Source: Pseudovibrio sp. Tun.PSC04-5.I4 (GTDB lineage: Bacteria > Pseudomonadota > Alphaproteobacteria > Rhizobiales > Stappiaceae). From it: a stretch of DNA of 64,000 nt. Location: contig NZ_FNLB01000008.1 in the NCBI RefSeq assembly GCF_900104145.1, positions 310,001 through 374,000 on the forward strand, in the 5' to 3' direction. Under the pieces are notes generated by a model, which saw only the letters and a list, made by a program, of their open reading frames with translations, was not told the DNA's origin and did no database searches. This document shows, one piece after another, positions 8,727 to 17,648 of this stretch. Position numbers and translations under genes: made by a program. Positions within the stretch are counted from its first letter, which is position 1; every line of letters begins with the position of its first letter.

Positions 8727-10205
8727 ATGGACACTATTCAGGAAGAACGATCATTGGACAGCGAGACTATACAGCTTCCGCTTGTTTTAGATCTTGATCA
8801 CACACTTATAAAAACAGATTTATTTTTCGAAGCTCTGGTTTTGTTTCTCAAAGCAAACCCATTGAATATCTTTGTGGTATTTATTTGGTTGTTACGCGGT
8901 CGAGCCTTTTTAAAACGACAGCTTGCACACAGTGTTGAACTGACTATCGATTAAATTCCGCTCAATGAGGACGTTGTTGCTTACGCTCGGCAACAAGCTG
9001 CGAGCGGTCGTGAAGTTCATATGGCAACTGCAGCAGATGAGAGTCTGGCAATCGGAATTTCAAAGCGTCTAGGGTTTATTGATGAGGTGCATGCGAGCAA
9101 TGGCCATACAAATCTGAAAGCTGGCAACAAAGCCAGTCATCTTGAAAAGCGGTTTCCAAACGGATTTGCCTACGCTGGCGACAGCAGTTCAGATCTGCCG
9201 GTGTTTACCAGTGCTGTTCAGTCGCTCCTTGTGCATCCCTCTTCCAGCCTGTTACGACGGGCAGAAGAATGCGGCGCAATTGAAATGACTTTTGAACGCC
9301 CTGAAGGAGTGGCAGCGCCCTTAGTAAAGAGCTTGCGTTTACATCAGTGGGCTAAAAATACCTTAGTGTTTGTTCCGCTTATCCTTGGCGGGCAAGCTCT
9401 TGATGCCAGCGCATGGTTTACTGCGCTTATTGGTTTCGTTGCGCTGGGAATTCTGGCGTCTTCAACCTATCTGTTCAATGACCTCTGGGATATTGAAGCT
9501 GATCGCAACCACTGGAGCAAAAAGAAGCGGCCTCTGGCTTCTGGCCGGTTGAAGATCGTACATGCTATTATGGCGATCCCTTTGGGCATTGGGCTTTCGC
9601 TCGTGATTGCGGCCACTCTCGGGCCCTTCGTATTGGCTGGCTTTCTGGTCTATCTTGTGGTGACGGTTTCCTATTCGTTCTACCTGAAGCGTATTCCGCT
9701 GCTTGATACCGCAGTTCTTGCGGCACTGTTTACAATGCGCCTCGGCATTGGTGTGACACTGGTTAGTGTTCCTCCCTCCCCTTGGCTATTCGTATTCTCC
9801 ATGTATCTATTTTTGTCTCTCTCCCTCGCGAAGCGGCACACAGAACTAGGGCGATATCTTGAAGCCGGTGGGGATGGTAATATGTCTGGTCGAGGTTACC
9901 GTGATACCGATTTGCCTGTTCTCCTATCGCTCGGCTCTGCAAGCGGATTGGCCGCAACCTTGGTGATGGTGCTTTATCTAACCAATGAAGCCTTCAATGC
10001 GCAGTTCTATTCTGCTCCCGCCGTTCTTTGGGGGATGCCGCTTATCCTGTTCTTGTGGCTTGGGCGCATTTGGCTCAAATGTCAGCGGTTGGAACTGAAT
10101 GATGACCCGGTCGTGTTCGCGCTCAAGGATAAACAAAGCTTGATGCTGGGCGGGTTTTTGGTTCTTCTGTTTGTTGGAGCATGGTTCGGCGGGAGGTTGG
10201 TCTAA
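8727..10205 (+). pseudogene. HAD-UbiA fusion prenyltransferase gene split by an in-frame stop
   Basis: One frame runs from ATG 8727 to 10205 (493 codons) with a single internal TAA at 8952-8954. Before the stop: HAD motif I, VLDLDHTLIKTD (Asp at about residues 22 and 24). After it, in the same frame, VVAYARQQAASGREVH, HAD motif GDSSSDLPVF, then a UbiA membrane domain with NDLWDIEADR and about nine spans. The family is decaprenyl-phosphate phosphoribosyltransferase-like and normally about 480 aa, so the two pieces are one gene. Translation could restart at ATG 9021, giving a 394-aa protein that keeps the whole UbiA domain but loses HAD motif I. GtrA follows with a 1-bp overlap. Sequencing error is the main alternative. 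Confidence 0.85.
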
Positions 10206-10651
10206 TGGTTGCTGCACGTATCGCCGCTTTGCGCCAGTCCTATGAGACCAGCGCAGAATTTCGCCAGATCGTACGGTTTTTGTTCGCTGGAGGATTTGCC
10301 GCCTTTGTGAACTGGGTTCTGCGCATAGGTCTATCCGTCTTCCTGCCGTTTTGGTTGGCGGTCCTCCTAGCCTATTTCATCGGCATGAGCATTGGCTACA
10401 CGCTCTACAAGCGCTTTGTGTTTGTTGGTGCAGAAGAGCCGGACAGCGTTAAACGACAAATTGTCATATTTCTCGGCGTCAATTTATTGTCTGCAATGAT
10501 CGTGCTGGGTCTTTCGGTTGGTCTAAGGGAACTTCTGCTTGGAGTGCTTCCACTCTTTTTTGCACAAGCTCTGGCACATGGAACCGCGATTGCCATTGGA
10601 GCCGTGACAAACTATCTCGGCCACAAGGCAATCACGTTTCGCAAAGCCTAG
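10205..10651 (+). CDS. GtrA-family membrane protein
   Basis: Small inner-membrane protein (148 aa) with four predicted spans. GtrA-like features: FRQIVRFLFAGGFAAFVNW at the first span, the conserved YKRFVF after span 2, and a C-terminal NYLGHKAITFR. The family is thought to flip polyprenyl-phosphate-linked sugars across the membrane. The start ATG overlaps the HAD-UbiA stop (TAATG) and is preceded by GGGAGG, so 10205 is preferred over the in-frame ATG at 10181. Its stop overlaps the convergent gene by 4 bp. Pairing with a UbiA-type phosphoribosyltransferase suggests export of a polyprenyl-linked sugar. Confidence 0.85.
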   Translation: MVAARIAALRQSYETSAEFRQIVRFLFAGGFAAFVNWVLRIGLSVFLPFWLAVLLAYFIGMSIGYTLYKRFVFVGAEEPDSVKRQIVIFLGVNLLSAMIVLGLSVGLRELLLGVLPLFFAQALAHGTAIAIGAVTNYLGHKAITFRKA

Positions 10652-11889
10652 GAGTTCGCCGCGAAGGCGAGCGCTTGCATAGCAACGTTCAGAAACAAGG
10701 CCTGAGCGACCAGAAGTGCAAAGATCCCAAGGTTTTCCTTCTTCACTGTTCTCACCACAAACAGCATCATCAACGGTAACCAGTCCAAAACGTATCTTTG
10801 TACGGAGTACTGAGAGAATCCGTTGGAGTGGTAGAACAGTGTGATACCGGCGATCACAAGGATGGTGAGTATGGCAAAGAGATAGGCTCTGCTCCACCCT
10901 GCCAGAAAGAAGAACAGCAAGAATGGCGCGCCGATAAACAACGCAATGCCTTTGTCCCCAAACCCGCTGAGTTCTGTCAGGTACTTCCCGGCAAACTGCA
11001 CATCTGGTCCCTGCACGAAGAAATGCAGCAGGTTGAAGAGATAGTAATCGCGATGGAATAACCCCAGTTCACGTACTCGGAAGGCAAGCCAATCTCCTGA
11101 AGTTGTAAGGCCGGTCTCCCATTCCGGCGGGAAGATATAGGCGTACCCGGTTTGCATAGGATCGCCAAAGCGGGCGTAGTTATAGACAAAGTAGATTATT
11201 ATGGCGATAGCCGGGAAAATCGCCAGTCTGAAAAGCCGCTTCAAGCTCGTTGAATTCACCGCGAAAATTGACTGATCTGCCGGCGTCATCAATACAAAGA
11301 AGAACGGCATGTAAAGAATGCTCATTTGCCGTGTCAGAAACGCCAGACCGATAAAGAGCCCGACCAACCAAGCATTGCGTTTAATGAGCGCCGACCAAAT
11401 CGCGAAAGAGGTAAGCATAGCAGCCACCGCTTGCGCAAAGAACCAGACACCATCTGAGCGAAGCACTGTGTATTGCAGGGGTGTCGCAAACAAAAAGGCA
11501 ACAACCAGCAACAACGCCAGCTTGAAGTCAGGTTGATACTCTCGTGTGATTTGCCACCACACCACCCCGGTAATTGCAAAACAGAGAACCCCAAGCGCGA
11601 TGAAGTGATGGAACTCTTCTCCAAACACTGCAACAAACGGCAATGCGATCAACGCAGGAACAGGTGGGAAGATGACAAAGATCTTCTTCTGGTAAAGTGC
11701 GCAATCCTGATCAAAACAACGTGCCGCATCAAAGCGGCCATTCAAAAATGCGTCTGCCAGTAAAGCGTAGGAATTGCTGCCTGCTTGTTCTCCCAGCAGC
11801 CGAAAAGCTATTGCTGCCAACAGGATGAATACCAAGCCAGTTAATAACAGAGGCAATAAGGTGCCTCTTACCCGTTCAATCAAATACAT
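10648..11889 (-). CDS. Polytopic membrane protein, GT-C glycosyltransferase-like
   Basis: A 413-aa protein with about 10-11 membrane spans. After the first span the loop LADAFLNGRFDAARCFDQDC precedes span 2, and acidic/aromatic loops such as FLTRQMSILYMPF follow, a layout seen in PMT/ArnT-like GT-C enzymes that use polyprenyl-linked sugars. No family signature is definitive. It converges on the GtrA gene. Together with the HAD-UbiA and GtrA genes it looks like a small glycan-modification module. The donor and acceptor are unknown. Confidence 0.65.
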   Translation of the reverse strand: MYLIERVRGTLLPLLLTGLVFILLAAIAFRLLGEQAGSNSYALLADAFLNGRFDAARCFDQDCALYQKKIFVIFPPVPALIALPFVAVFGEEFHHFIALGVLCFAITGVVWWQITREYQPDFKLALLLVVAFLFATPLQYTVLRSDGVWFFAQAVAAMLTSFAIWSALIKRNAWLVGLFIGLAFLTRQMSILYMPFFFVLMTPADQSIFAVNSTSLKRLFRLAIFPAIAIIIYFVYNYARFGDPMQTGYAYIFPPEWETGLTTSGDWLAFRVRELGLFHRDYYLFNLLHFFVQGPDVQFAGKYLTELSGFGDKGIALFIGAPFLLFFFLAGWSRAYLFAILTILVIAGITLFYHSNGFSQYSVQRYVLDWLPLMMLFVVRTVKKENLGIFALLVAQALFLNVAMQALAFAANS

Positions 11890-12205
11890 TATGCCCCCGT
11901 CAAATATAGCGGAGTAATAACACTTTGCATCCTAGTGTCTTATTAAGTTTGCCCTAGAACAGAATAAAAGTTGTAACAACAGCTCCCACAACCTCTTCTG
12001 GATTGTCATGCACTGAATAACTGCTGCGACCAAACCATTGGCGAACAGCATTTCGGAGCTTATGTAATTTCTTGATTTCGAAGGATATGCCTGTTAGGTG
12101 GAAGATGTTGCTCCCTCTGGACTAACCGTAATACACGGACGATCTTTAGCGCTTAGGCTTCCTTATTGGCCCGGATGCTGCTGAGATTGAAACAGGAATA
12201 CCCCA
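11890..12205. other. 316-bp intergenic region
   Basis: Divergent gap between the GT-C-like gene and the Bcr/CflA gene. No gene, repeat or structured element could be recognised in it. Confidence 0.5.
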
Positions 12206-13468
12206 ATGTCGGACTCTTCCAAAACCGCAGGTGATGGCCTGGGAACGGTTGAATTTGTTGCCCTCATGGCTGCGCTCACAAGCTTGACCGCCCTTTCAAT
12301 CGATGCCGTGCTGCCAGCTTTTTCGCAGATTGGTAGAGACCTGAACGTCATCAACTTAAACAACACGCAGTTGATTATTTCTGCATTGTTTTTGGGGTTG
12401 AGCCTTGGTCAGTTTATCTTCGGGCCTGTCTCGGACCGCTTTGGCCGCAAACCAGCTGTTTATGCTGGCTCAGTCGTTTTTGCTATTGGTGCGGTTCTCG
12501 CCGCAACCGCAACATCGCTTCCGGTGATGATTTTTGGCCGGTTTTTGCAAGGCGTGGGCGCATCAGCGCACCGGACTGTTGTAATGGCAATTGTTCGCGA
12601 TAAATACGCTGGTGCGGATATGGCGCGAATTCTGTCATTTGTCACAGCCGTCTTTATTACGGTGCCAACGTTTGCACCGCTGATCGGTCAGGGCATCCTG
12701 TTCACAGCCGGCTGGCGTGCAATTTTTGTCATCATGCTTGTGATGGCGTTGGCAGGATGTTGCTGGCTTGGTATCCGTCAGCCAGAGACGTTGAAGCCGG
12801 AAAATCGCCGGGCAATCACCCGAGAACTTCTTTGGGACGGTTTTAAGGATGTGACCGGACACAAGGCAACGCTGTATTACACAGCTGCTTCTGGTTTCGT
12901 ATTTGGCACTATGATGACGTATCTAAGTACTGCCCAGCCCATGTTTGCAGATGTCTATGATATTCACGAGACCTTCCCGTTGTATTTCTCAGGAATTGCA
13001 GTTGTTTTCGGCATCTCGTCTGTTGTGAATGGTCGTATTGTCAGGACGGTCGGCCTGCAAAACATGTGTCGCGGCGCCCTGATTATTCAAATTGTCGTTA
13101 GCCTGGTATTTGCCATGTATATGCGGTTTGTGGACACAACTCCTGCACTGTGGTTGTTCATGACCTATCTGACCTTGGCTTTCTTCTGCCAGCCAATGTT
13201 GAACGGTAATCTCAATGCACTCTCTATGGAACCACTCGGGCATATTGCGGGTCTGGCTGCGACCTTCATCGGGGCTTCAACAACGTTCATCGCACTTATT
13301 CTTTCCGTGCTTGTAGGGCGATTCTATAATCAGACAGTTCTACCGCTTTCGTTTGCGTTCTGCGTGTTTGGGAGCGTTGCATTAGTTCTGGTGATAATTG
13401 GCTCCCGTGCGCAAAAGGCAGAAAAGCGGGCAGCAGCAAATAGGCCTGCTGTAGAAGCAGTCCTCTAA
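12206..13468 (+). CDS. Bcr/CflA-family MFS drug exporter
   Basis: Inner-membrane drug/H+ antiporter of 420 aa with 12 predicted spans. The MFS motif A appears between spans 2 and 3 as GPVSDRFGRKPA, preceded by the Bcr-type LGLSLGQFIF; motif B-like RFLQGVGASA follows in span 4. Length and motifs match the Bcr/CflA subfamily, which exports bicyclomycin, chloramphenicol-like compounds and sometimes cysteine. ATG 12206 has ACAGGA upstream. The real substrate is unknown. A hairpin follows at 13488-13511. Confidence 0.88.
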   Translation: MSDSSKTAGDGLGTVEFVALMAALTSLTALSIDAVLPAFSQIGRDLNVINLNNTQLIISALFLGLSLGQFIFGPVSDRFGRKPAVYAGSVVFAIGAVLAATATSLPVMIFGRFLQGVGASAHRTVVMAIVRDKYAGADMARILSFVTAVFITVPTFAPLIGQGILFTAGWRAIFVIMLVMALAGCCWLGIRQPETLKPENRRAITRELLWDGFKDVTGHKATLYYTAASGFVFGTMMTYLSTAQPMFADVYDIHETFPLYFSGIAVVFGISSVVNGRIVRTVGLQNMCRGALIIQIVVSLVFAMYMRFVDTTPALWLFMTYLTLAFFCQPMLNGNLNALSMEPLGHIAGLAATFIGASTTFIALILSVLVGRFYNQTVLPLSFAFCVFGSVALVLVIIGSRAQKAEKRAAANRPAVEAVL

Positions 13469-13487
13469 AGAGTTTGGACTGTGATGA

Positions 13488-13511
13488 GGAAGGCTCATTT
13501 ATGCGCCTTCC
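13488..13511 (+). terminator. Hairpin after the Bcr/CflA gene
   Basis: GGAAGGC and GCCTTCC pair across a 10-base loop, 20 bp after the stop. The T-run (seven T) comes about 14 bases later instead of directly after the stem, so it is a probable but not canonical terminator. Confidence 0.5.
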
Positions 13512-13880
13512 GACAGACCTACTGTTTTTTTGGTAGTACCCTTACCCATGAAATCTGTGCATCTTATATTCTTCATGAATAAACAGCTCCCTCAGGCTCT
13601 AGACGTGAGTGCTTTATAGCTGAAGCCACCTCCGACTAAGAACCTACGTATTGTATTGGAGCGCTGCACAAGGATCTCCCTAAATGCAGACTCTACAGGA
13701 GGCTACACCTCTTCGCTATCAATGCAGGTTCTCTGAAATTAACATTACAATTTTATGCAAATTCTCACAATCCTTTAGTTAATCTATTCAGGCCGCTGTA
13801 TGGAATACAAATTATTGCTTGGGCAATTATCTTATCAGCAACTTTTAGTTGTAATATTTCAAGGTCAGAGGAAGATTTGA

Positions 13881-13949
13881 AAAATCGATTTTAAGGTTAT
13901 AGAGGTTCAATTTCTTATATTGGCAAAATCGATAAACTCTATCGATTTT
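13881..13949. repeat. Clustered AAAATCGAT inverted repeats
   Basis: Three arms of the same element: a 12-bp palindrome AAAATCGATTTT at 13881-13892, and a perfect 10-bp inverted repeat AAAATCGATA / TATCGATTTT at 13925-13934 and 13940-13949 with a 5-base loop (AACTC). The second could form an RNA hairpin followed by T residues or be a protein site; the first could be a second binding site. Confidence 0.5.
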
Positions 13950-13970
13950 TATATGTAGATTATCTTGTCA

Positions 13971-14042
13971 GGACTGCCGTTGAAGAAAGAGGAATGCGCC
14001 TCAATTAGGCTTGCTCGGAAGATTGGACTACAGCGGCAGTTC
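13971..14042. other. Imperfect 12-bp stem enclosing 48 bases
   Basis: GGACTGCCGTTG (13971-13982) can pair with CAGCGGCAGTTC (14031-14042), including G-U pairs. Inside, GAGG and CCTC form a small hairpin. It may be part of a leader or small RNA upstream of the chemoreceptor, or chance; no terminator T-run follows. Confidence 0.3.
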
Positions 14043-14201
14043 ATATTATTATTGCAAAAATTAAGTATTCAACCTCATGAAATCTAGCGTCACTTTACTT
14101 AGTTTTGTGTTGTAAATGGCTGCGACAATTTCATTAATTTCAGAATAATATCAAAAGCCTACAGTATTCTTCGGATCTTCACGAGACTGAGGGAGCTAGT
14201 A

Positions 14202-15887
14202 ATGGCCTCGTTAATGCCGCGTACCCTAAGGGTAAGAATTTGGGGTGCCATAGGAATTTTGTTTATGAGTTTCCTGATCGGAACTTCATTCCAATCCTAT
14301 GTACTCTATCAAAGTTTACTGAGCGCGAAAAACAGTGAACTTACATCTATTATCACGGCTGCTAACTCAGTCGTCCGTCAATTTTATCAAGGTGAAGTAG
14401 ACGGTTCTCTCAGTCGTGAACAAGCGCAAACGGCGGCCTCAAAAGCTCTCAAGGCTCTTCGTTATGATGGCGAAGAGTACGTTTTCGTTTTCGACTATAA
14501 CTACAAAGGGGTCATGCATCCATTCAATGCCTCCTTTATTGGCTCTGATCAACGCAATACCAAAGACGGTGACGGTGTGCCCTTCATCCGCACTATGGTG
14601 GATGCGGCAAAACGTGATGGGAATGGTTACGTAACCTACAACTACATCAACGAAAACGGTGAAGCGAGCCCAAAGCTTAGTTATGTTGAGAGCTTTCCAG
14701 AGTGGAAGTGGGTGATTGGCACCGGTGTTTTAAAGAGTAAGCTTTTCGCTAATCTGGGAGATGCACTCTCCAAGCCGCTCCTCATTCTTGGCCCCTTACT
14801 TTTACTATCTCTTCTCATCGGTTTGGTGTTGGGAAAACGCGTAGCTACCGCTGTTGATTGGCTCTGTTCCAGCCTGCTTAAACTTTCAGCAGGAGATCTG
14901 AATTTTGAAAGTGCCTACAACAATTCTCAGGATGAACTTGGTGATGTGTCTCGCGCACTAACAAAATTCCGAGATCAGGCGCAAAAGCAGCAGGAGATGG
15001 AAGCCGAAACTCGTAAAAATTATGAGGCGAACCTTGAGCGTGAGAAGGCTGTGATGGGAGCCGTCACCCAATTCCGCAACACTTACGAAGGTGCTGTCAC
15101 TGTTTTGAATAGCCTTGCAGAGAAAATGCGAGGAACTGCTGAATCGTTCCAAACCTTTGCAAAGGACTCTGAACAAGGCGCGGTATCAGCGTCCGCTGGT
15201 GCGCAGCAAGCCTCTGCGAGTGTGCAAAGTGTAGCAGCCGCGTCTGAAGAGCTTTCCGCATCAATCCAAGAGATCCGCGATCAAGTGAACCGAACAGTTG
15301 GTTTTGTTGACAACACCAAATCCAGCGCTGCGACCTGTCAGGAAGATGCTGTTGTGTTGCAGAAGTTGAACATGGATGTGAGTGAGTTCCTTGATCAGAT
15401 TAAAGGTATCTCCAACAAGACTAAGTTGTTGGCGCTAAACGCGACCATTGAGGCCGCGCGTGCAGGATCGCATGGAGCTGGATTTGCTATTGTGGCATCG
15501 GAGGTGAAAGACCTTGCTGAGCAGACCGAGAAGGCGGCGGGTGAGCTCGAAGCGCATGTAATGTCAGCATCCAGCCGTACAGAAAGCAACGTGGCTTCCC
15601 TTGAAAAAATTGGCGAGGAAGTCGAGCAGGTGGTGAGCTTCATGACCGCAATTAGTTGTTCCATTGAGCAGCAACAGGCCTCAACCGAAGAAATCAGCAG
15701 AAGCTCGCAGGTCTCTGCTCAGGGGGCTGAAGCTGCGACTGCGAATTTTGAAACAGTTGCAAATGCAGCCGGGCAGTCCCGTACTCAAGCAGAAGAACTT
15801 CACAAAAACGCCGATGCAATTTCTGAGCACATCAATCAGCTCAATCTGGAAACGGAGAGTTTCCTGAACCGAGTTCAGAGTGTGTGA
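14202..15887 (+). CDS. Methyl-accepting chemotaxis protein with single Cache sensor domain
   Basis: Inner-membrane chemoreceptor of 561 aa. Span 1 (about residues 12-32), periplasmic sCache domain (about 35-185, with the sCache_2 hallmark YVFVFDYNYKGVMHPF), span 2 (about 188-210), HAMP (about 211-262), then a coiled-coil signalling domain whose hairpin tip reads NKTKLLALNATIEAARAG, the CheA/CheW contact region. sCache_2 domains commonly bind small carboxylates, but the ligand cannot be read from sequence. It is a lone gene with no che neighbours. A GGGAGC ribosome site precedes ATG 14202. Confidence 0.93.
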   Translation: MASLMPRTLRVRIWGAIGILFMSFLIGTSFQSYVLYQSLLSAKNSELTSIITAANSVVRQFYQGEVDGSLSREQAQTAASKALKALRYDGEEYVFVFDYNYKGVMHPFNASFIGSDQRNTKDGDGVPFIRTMVDAAKRDGNGYVTYNYINENGEASPKLSYVESFPEWKWVIGTGVLKSKLFANLGDALSKPLLILGPLLLLSLLIGLVLGKRVATAVDWLCSSLLKLSAGDLNFESAYNNSQDELGDVSRALTKFRDQAQKQQEMEAETRKNYEANLEREKAVMGAVTQFRNTYEGAVTVLNSLAEKMRGTAESFQTFAKDSEQGAVSASAGAQQASASVQSVAAASEELSASIQEIRDQVNRTVGFVDNTKSSAATCQEDAVVLQKLNMDVSEFLDQIKGISNKTKLLALNATIEAARAGSHGAGFAIVASEVKDLAEQTEKAAGELEAHVMSASSRTESNVASLEKIGEEVEQVVSFMTAISCSIEQQQASTEEISRSSQVSAQGAEAATANFETVANAAGQSRTQAEELHKNADAISEHINQLNLETESFLNRVQSV

Positions 15888-15907
15888 GCTGAATAAGATG
15901 TCGGTAG

Positions 15908-15934
15908 AGGGCACGAGCATCACGCTGGTGCCCT
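15908..15934. terminator. Bidirectional hairpin between chemoreceptor and VOC gene
   Basis: AGGGCAC and GTGCCCT pair around an internal AGC/GCT, between two convergent stops (15887 and 15942). No long T-run on either strand, so it is a likely but weak terminator. Confidence 0.5.
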
Positions 15935-15941
15935 TCCTACG

Positions 15942-16295
15942 TTATTTGTCAGACCAGACTGCCAGTTCATTGTTGTTTGGATCCAGAAAGTGGAACCGGC
16001 GTCCACCGGGGAACGAAAATATTTCCCGACAAACCTTAGCTCCCTGTTCAACGAGTTTTCCCTGCAGGGCCTCTAGCTCATCTGCATATAGCACTATGAG
16101 CGCCGCGCCGTTTGCTGTGGACGAGGATTGCGCCGACTTGAAGAAGCCTCCGTTAAACGAACCATCGTTAAAGGCGACATAATCCGGGCCGTAATCTTCA
16201 AAGGTCCAGCCTAAAGCTTTGCTATAAAATGATTTGACCGCTTCTAGATCAACAGCAGGTAGTTCAATGTAATTAATGGTGCCAGATTTGTTCAT
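15942..16295 (-). CDS. VOC (glyoxalase/dioxygenase superfamily) protein
   Basis: Small cytoplasmic protein of 117 aa with one VOC fold: NYIELPAVDLEAVKSFYSKA at the start, GWTFEDYGPDY, and a C-terminal FHFLDPNNNELAVW in which the Glu is the usual metal-ligand position. Family members bind a metal and act on glutathione or aromatic adducts or bind antibiotics; the substrate here is unknown. The start at 16295 is chosen because GGAGAGACC lies just upstream; a longer frame to 16334 adds residues lacking conservation. Confidence 0.85.
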   Translation of the reverse strand: MNKSGTINYIELPAVDLEAVKSFYSKALGWTFEDYGPDYVAFNDGSFNGGFFKSAQSSSTANGAALIVLYADELEALQGKLVEQGAKVCREIFSFPGGRRFHFLDPNNNELAVWSDK

Positions 16296-16501
16296 ATGGT
16301 CTCTCCTTTGAGCATTAGAACAAAAATAGAACAAAAAACCGCCGAAGAAAAGTTCGATCTTGAGAATAACTCAAAAAATCAAAACTAAGATATTGGATAG
16401 TCTTCGATAGACTGTAGAAGTTGATTATTGCAACCACATTGGATTGGTGAGATATCTAGACCCAGTTCAACCGTTGTTTTTATGAAGTTCAAGATATTGA
16501 T

Positions 16502-17065
16502 ATGATGAAACAAAGTTTTTTGAGTAATGTACTTTTTGCTAGTGCCTCAGGTGTGCTCGCTCTGGCAAGTCCTATTTCGGCTTTTGCGCAGTCAGCGAAT
16601 ACGGAGGCAGCTGTTCAAAGCAGCCCTAAAGTAACCACCCAGCAACATGGCGACTGGTTGCTGGAATGTTATGATCCTGCTGTCAACGGTATCAGCTGTC
16701 AGATTAAGCAGCGTGTTGTTCATAATGAAAGCGGGCAAAATATTTTGATGATGACTCTGGCCCATAATCCGAAAGACAAGAGCGACATCGTTCAATATGT
16801 CTTGCCGCTGGATTTTCTTTTGGGCCCGGGCGTCGGCGTTAATGTTGGAGACTATCAGTCTGTTGCGCGCGTTAATCGCTGTACAGCGCAGGGATGCATT
16901 GTTGAAGGCAAAACAGAAGACGGATTCATCAATGCTATGAAAGTTGCTACAGATCAAGGCCGCTTTGTCATGATGTCCCGAGCAGGCAAAAAAGTTGCCA
17001 TCAACTTTTCAGCAACTGGCTTTACAAAAGCCTATAACGAGATGTTGGCTCAAAACAGCAAATAG
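16502..17065 (+). CDS. Invasion-associated locus B (IalB) family periplasmic protein
   Basis: Secreted protein of 187 aa: signal peptide with hydrophobic core ending ISAFAQ before SANTEAAVQ. The mature part has the IalB pattern: QQHGDWLLECY, a cysteine pair around ISCQIKQR, LPLDFLLGPGV and a second cysteine-bearing stretch RCTAQGC. The family is widespread in alphaproteobacteria as a periplasmic protein; the invasion name comes from Bartonella and no such role is implied. Two adjacent ATG codons (16502, 16505) are possible starts. Confidence 0.88.
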   Translation: MMKQSFLSNVLFASASGVLALASPISAFAQSANTEAAVQSSPKVTTQQHGDWLLECYDPAVNGISCQIKQRVVHNESGQNILMMTLAHNPKDKSDIVQYVLPLDFLLGPGVGVNVGDYQSVARVNRCTAQGCIVEGKTEDGFINAMKVATDQGRFVMMSRAGKKVAINFSATGFTKAYNEMLAQNSK

Positions 17066-17078
17066 CTGGTATGGTGAT

Positions 17079-17109
17079 GTGAGCAAAGACAAAGACGTTG
17101 CCTGCTCAC
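17079..17109. terminator. Hairpin between convergent ialB-like and small membrane protein genes
   Basis: GTGAGCA (17079-17085) and TGCTCAC (17103-17109) form a 7-bp stem between the two convergent stops. Neither strand carries a clear U-run. Confidence 0.4.
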
Positions 17110-17111
17110 CG

Positions 17112-17345
17112 CTATTTAGGTGCGTAGCAGTTCCAGCTGCCGCGTTGCCCTTTTACTGCAATTGCGCCCTCAATAGTGCAGTGTGAGATTTCCACCTTTG
17201 CAGTGCGGATCAGTTGTACCGGCTCGGTGCGGGTGAAATATGCAATACCAACAACTGCTAGGAGGCCGAAGGCCGATGCCATTATGCAAAGATAGGTGAT
17301 GGCATCACGTGTGGTATTAGGGGTCGCCCCTTTATTATTATGCAT
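17112..17345 (-). CDS. Small single-span membrane protein, unknown function
   Basis: A 77-aa protein with one membrane span (about residues 18-40, YLCIMASAFGLLAVVGIAYF) and a short C-terminal domain ending RGSWNCYAPK with a second Cys in ISHCTIEG. Not recognised as a named family. Coding is supported by the clean topology and by a hairpin just past its stop. The ribosome site before ATG is weak. Its promoter side faces a 303-bp gap. Confidence 0.55.
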   Translation of the reverse strand: MHNNKGATPNTTRDAITYLCIMASAFGLLAVVGIAYFTRTEPVQLIRTAKVEISHCTIEGAIAVKGQRGSWNCYAPK

Positions 17346-17648
17346 CTGGCTTTGAATAACTTCTGATTTGAGTAGGTGGTGCGGTGAGGGCCAATTCTAC
17401 AATTGCCCAATTCCTGCGCAATCTAACCTATAGCTGGATGCAGTGTTATGCGTGCAACCCCTTAGAGATACGATGTTATCAAAGGGATTCTGCTGGTTTT
17501 TACGAATATATTGTGACTTAAAACCCTCGGACCTCACAAAAATATTGGGGTTTGGGTCCCACAGTAGAATGACCACTGGAGCTTTTGCAGTTTACATCTA
17601 TGAGTTTCGGACAGTTAAAGTTGAGTTTGTTCCGGAGTACCCGCTATC
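17346..17648. other. 303-bp intergenic region
   Basis: Divergent gap between the small membrane protein and the ABC-F gene. No repeat, RNA or extra gene recognised; it must hold both promoters. Confidence 0.45.

Larger units (their letters stand above)
13512..14201. other. 690-bp AT-rich intergenic region upstream of the chemoreceptor
   Basis: No coding frame with a ribosome site. It contains AAAATCGAT-type palindromes and a long imperfect stem (both listed separately), and presumably the chemoreceptor promoter. A small RNA is possible but not shown. Confidence 0.5.
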
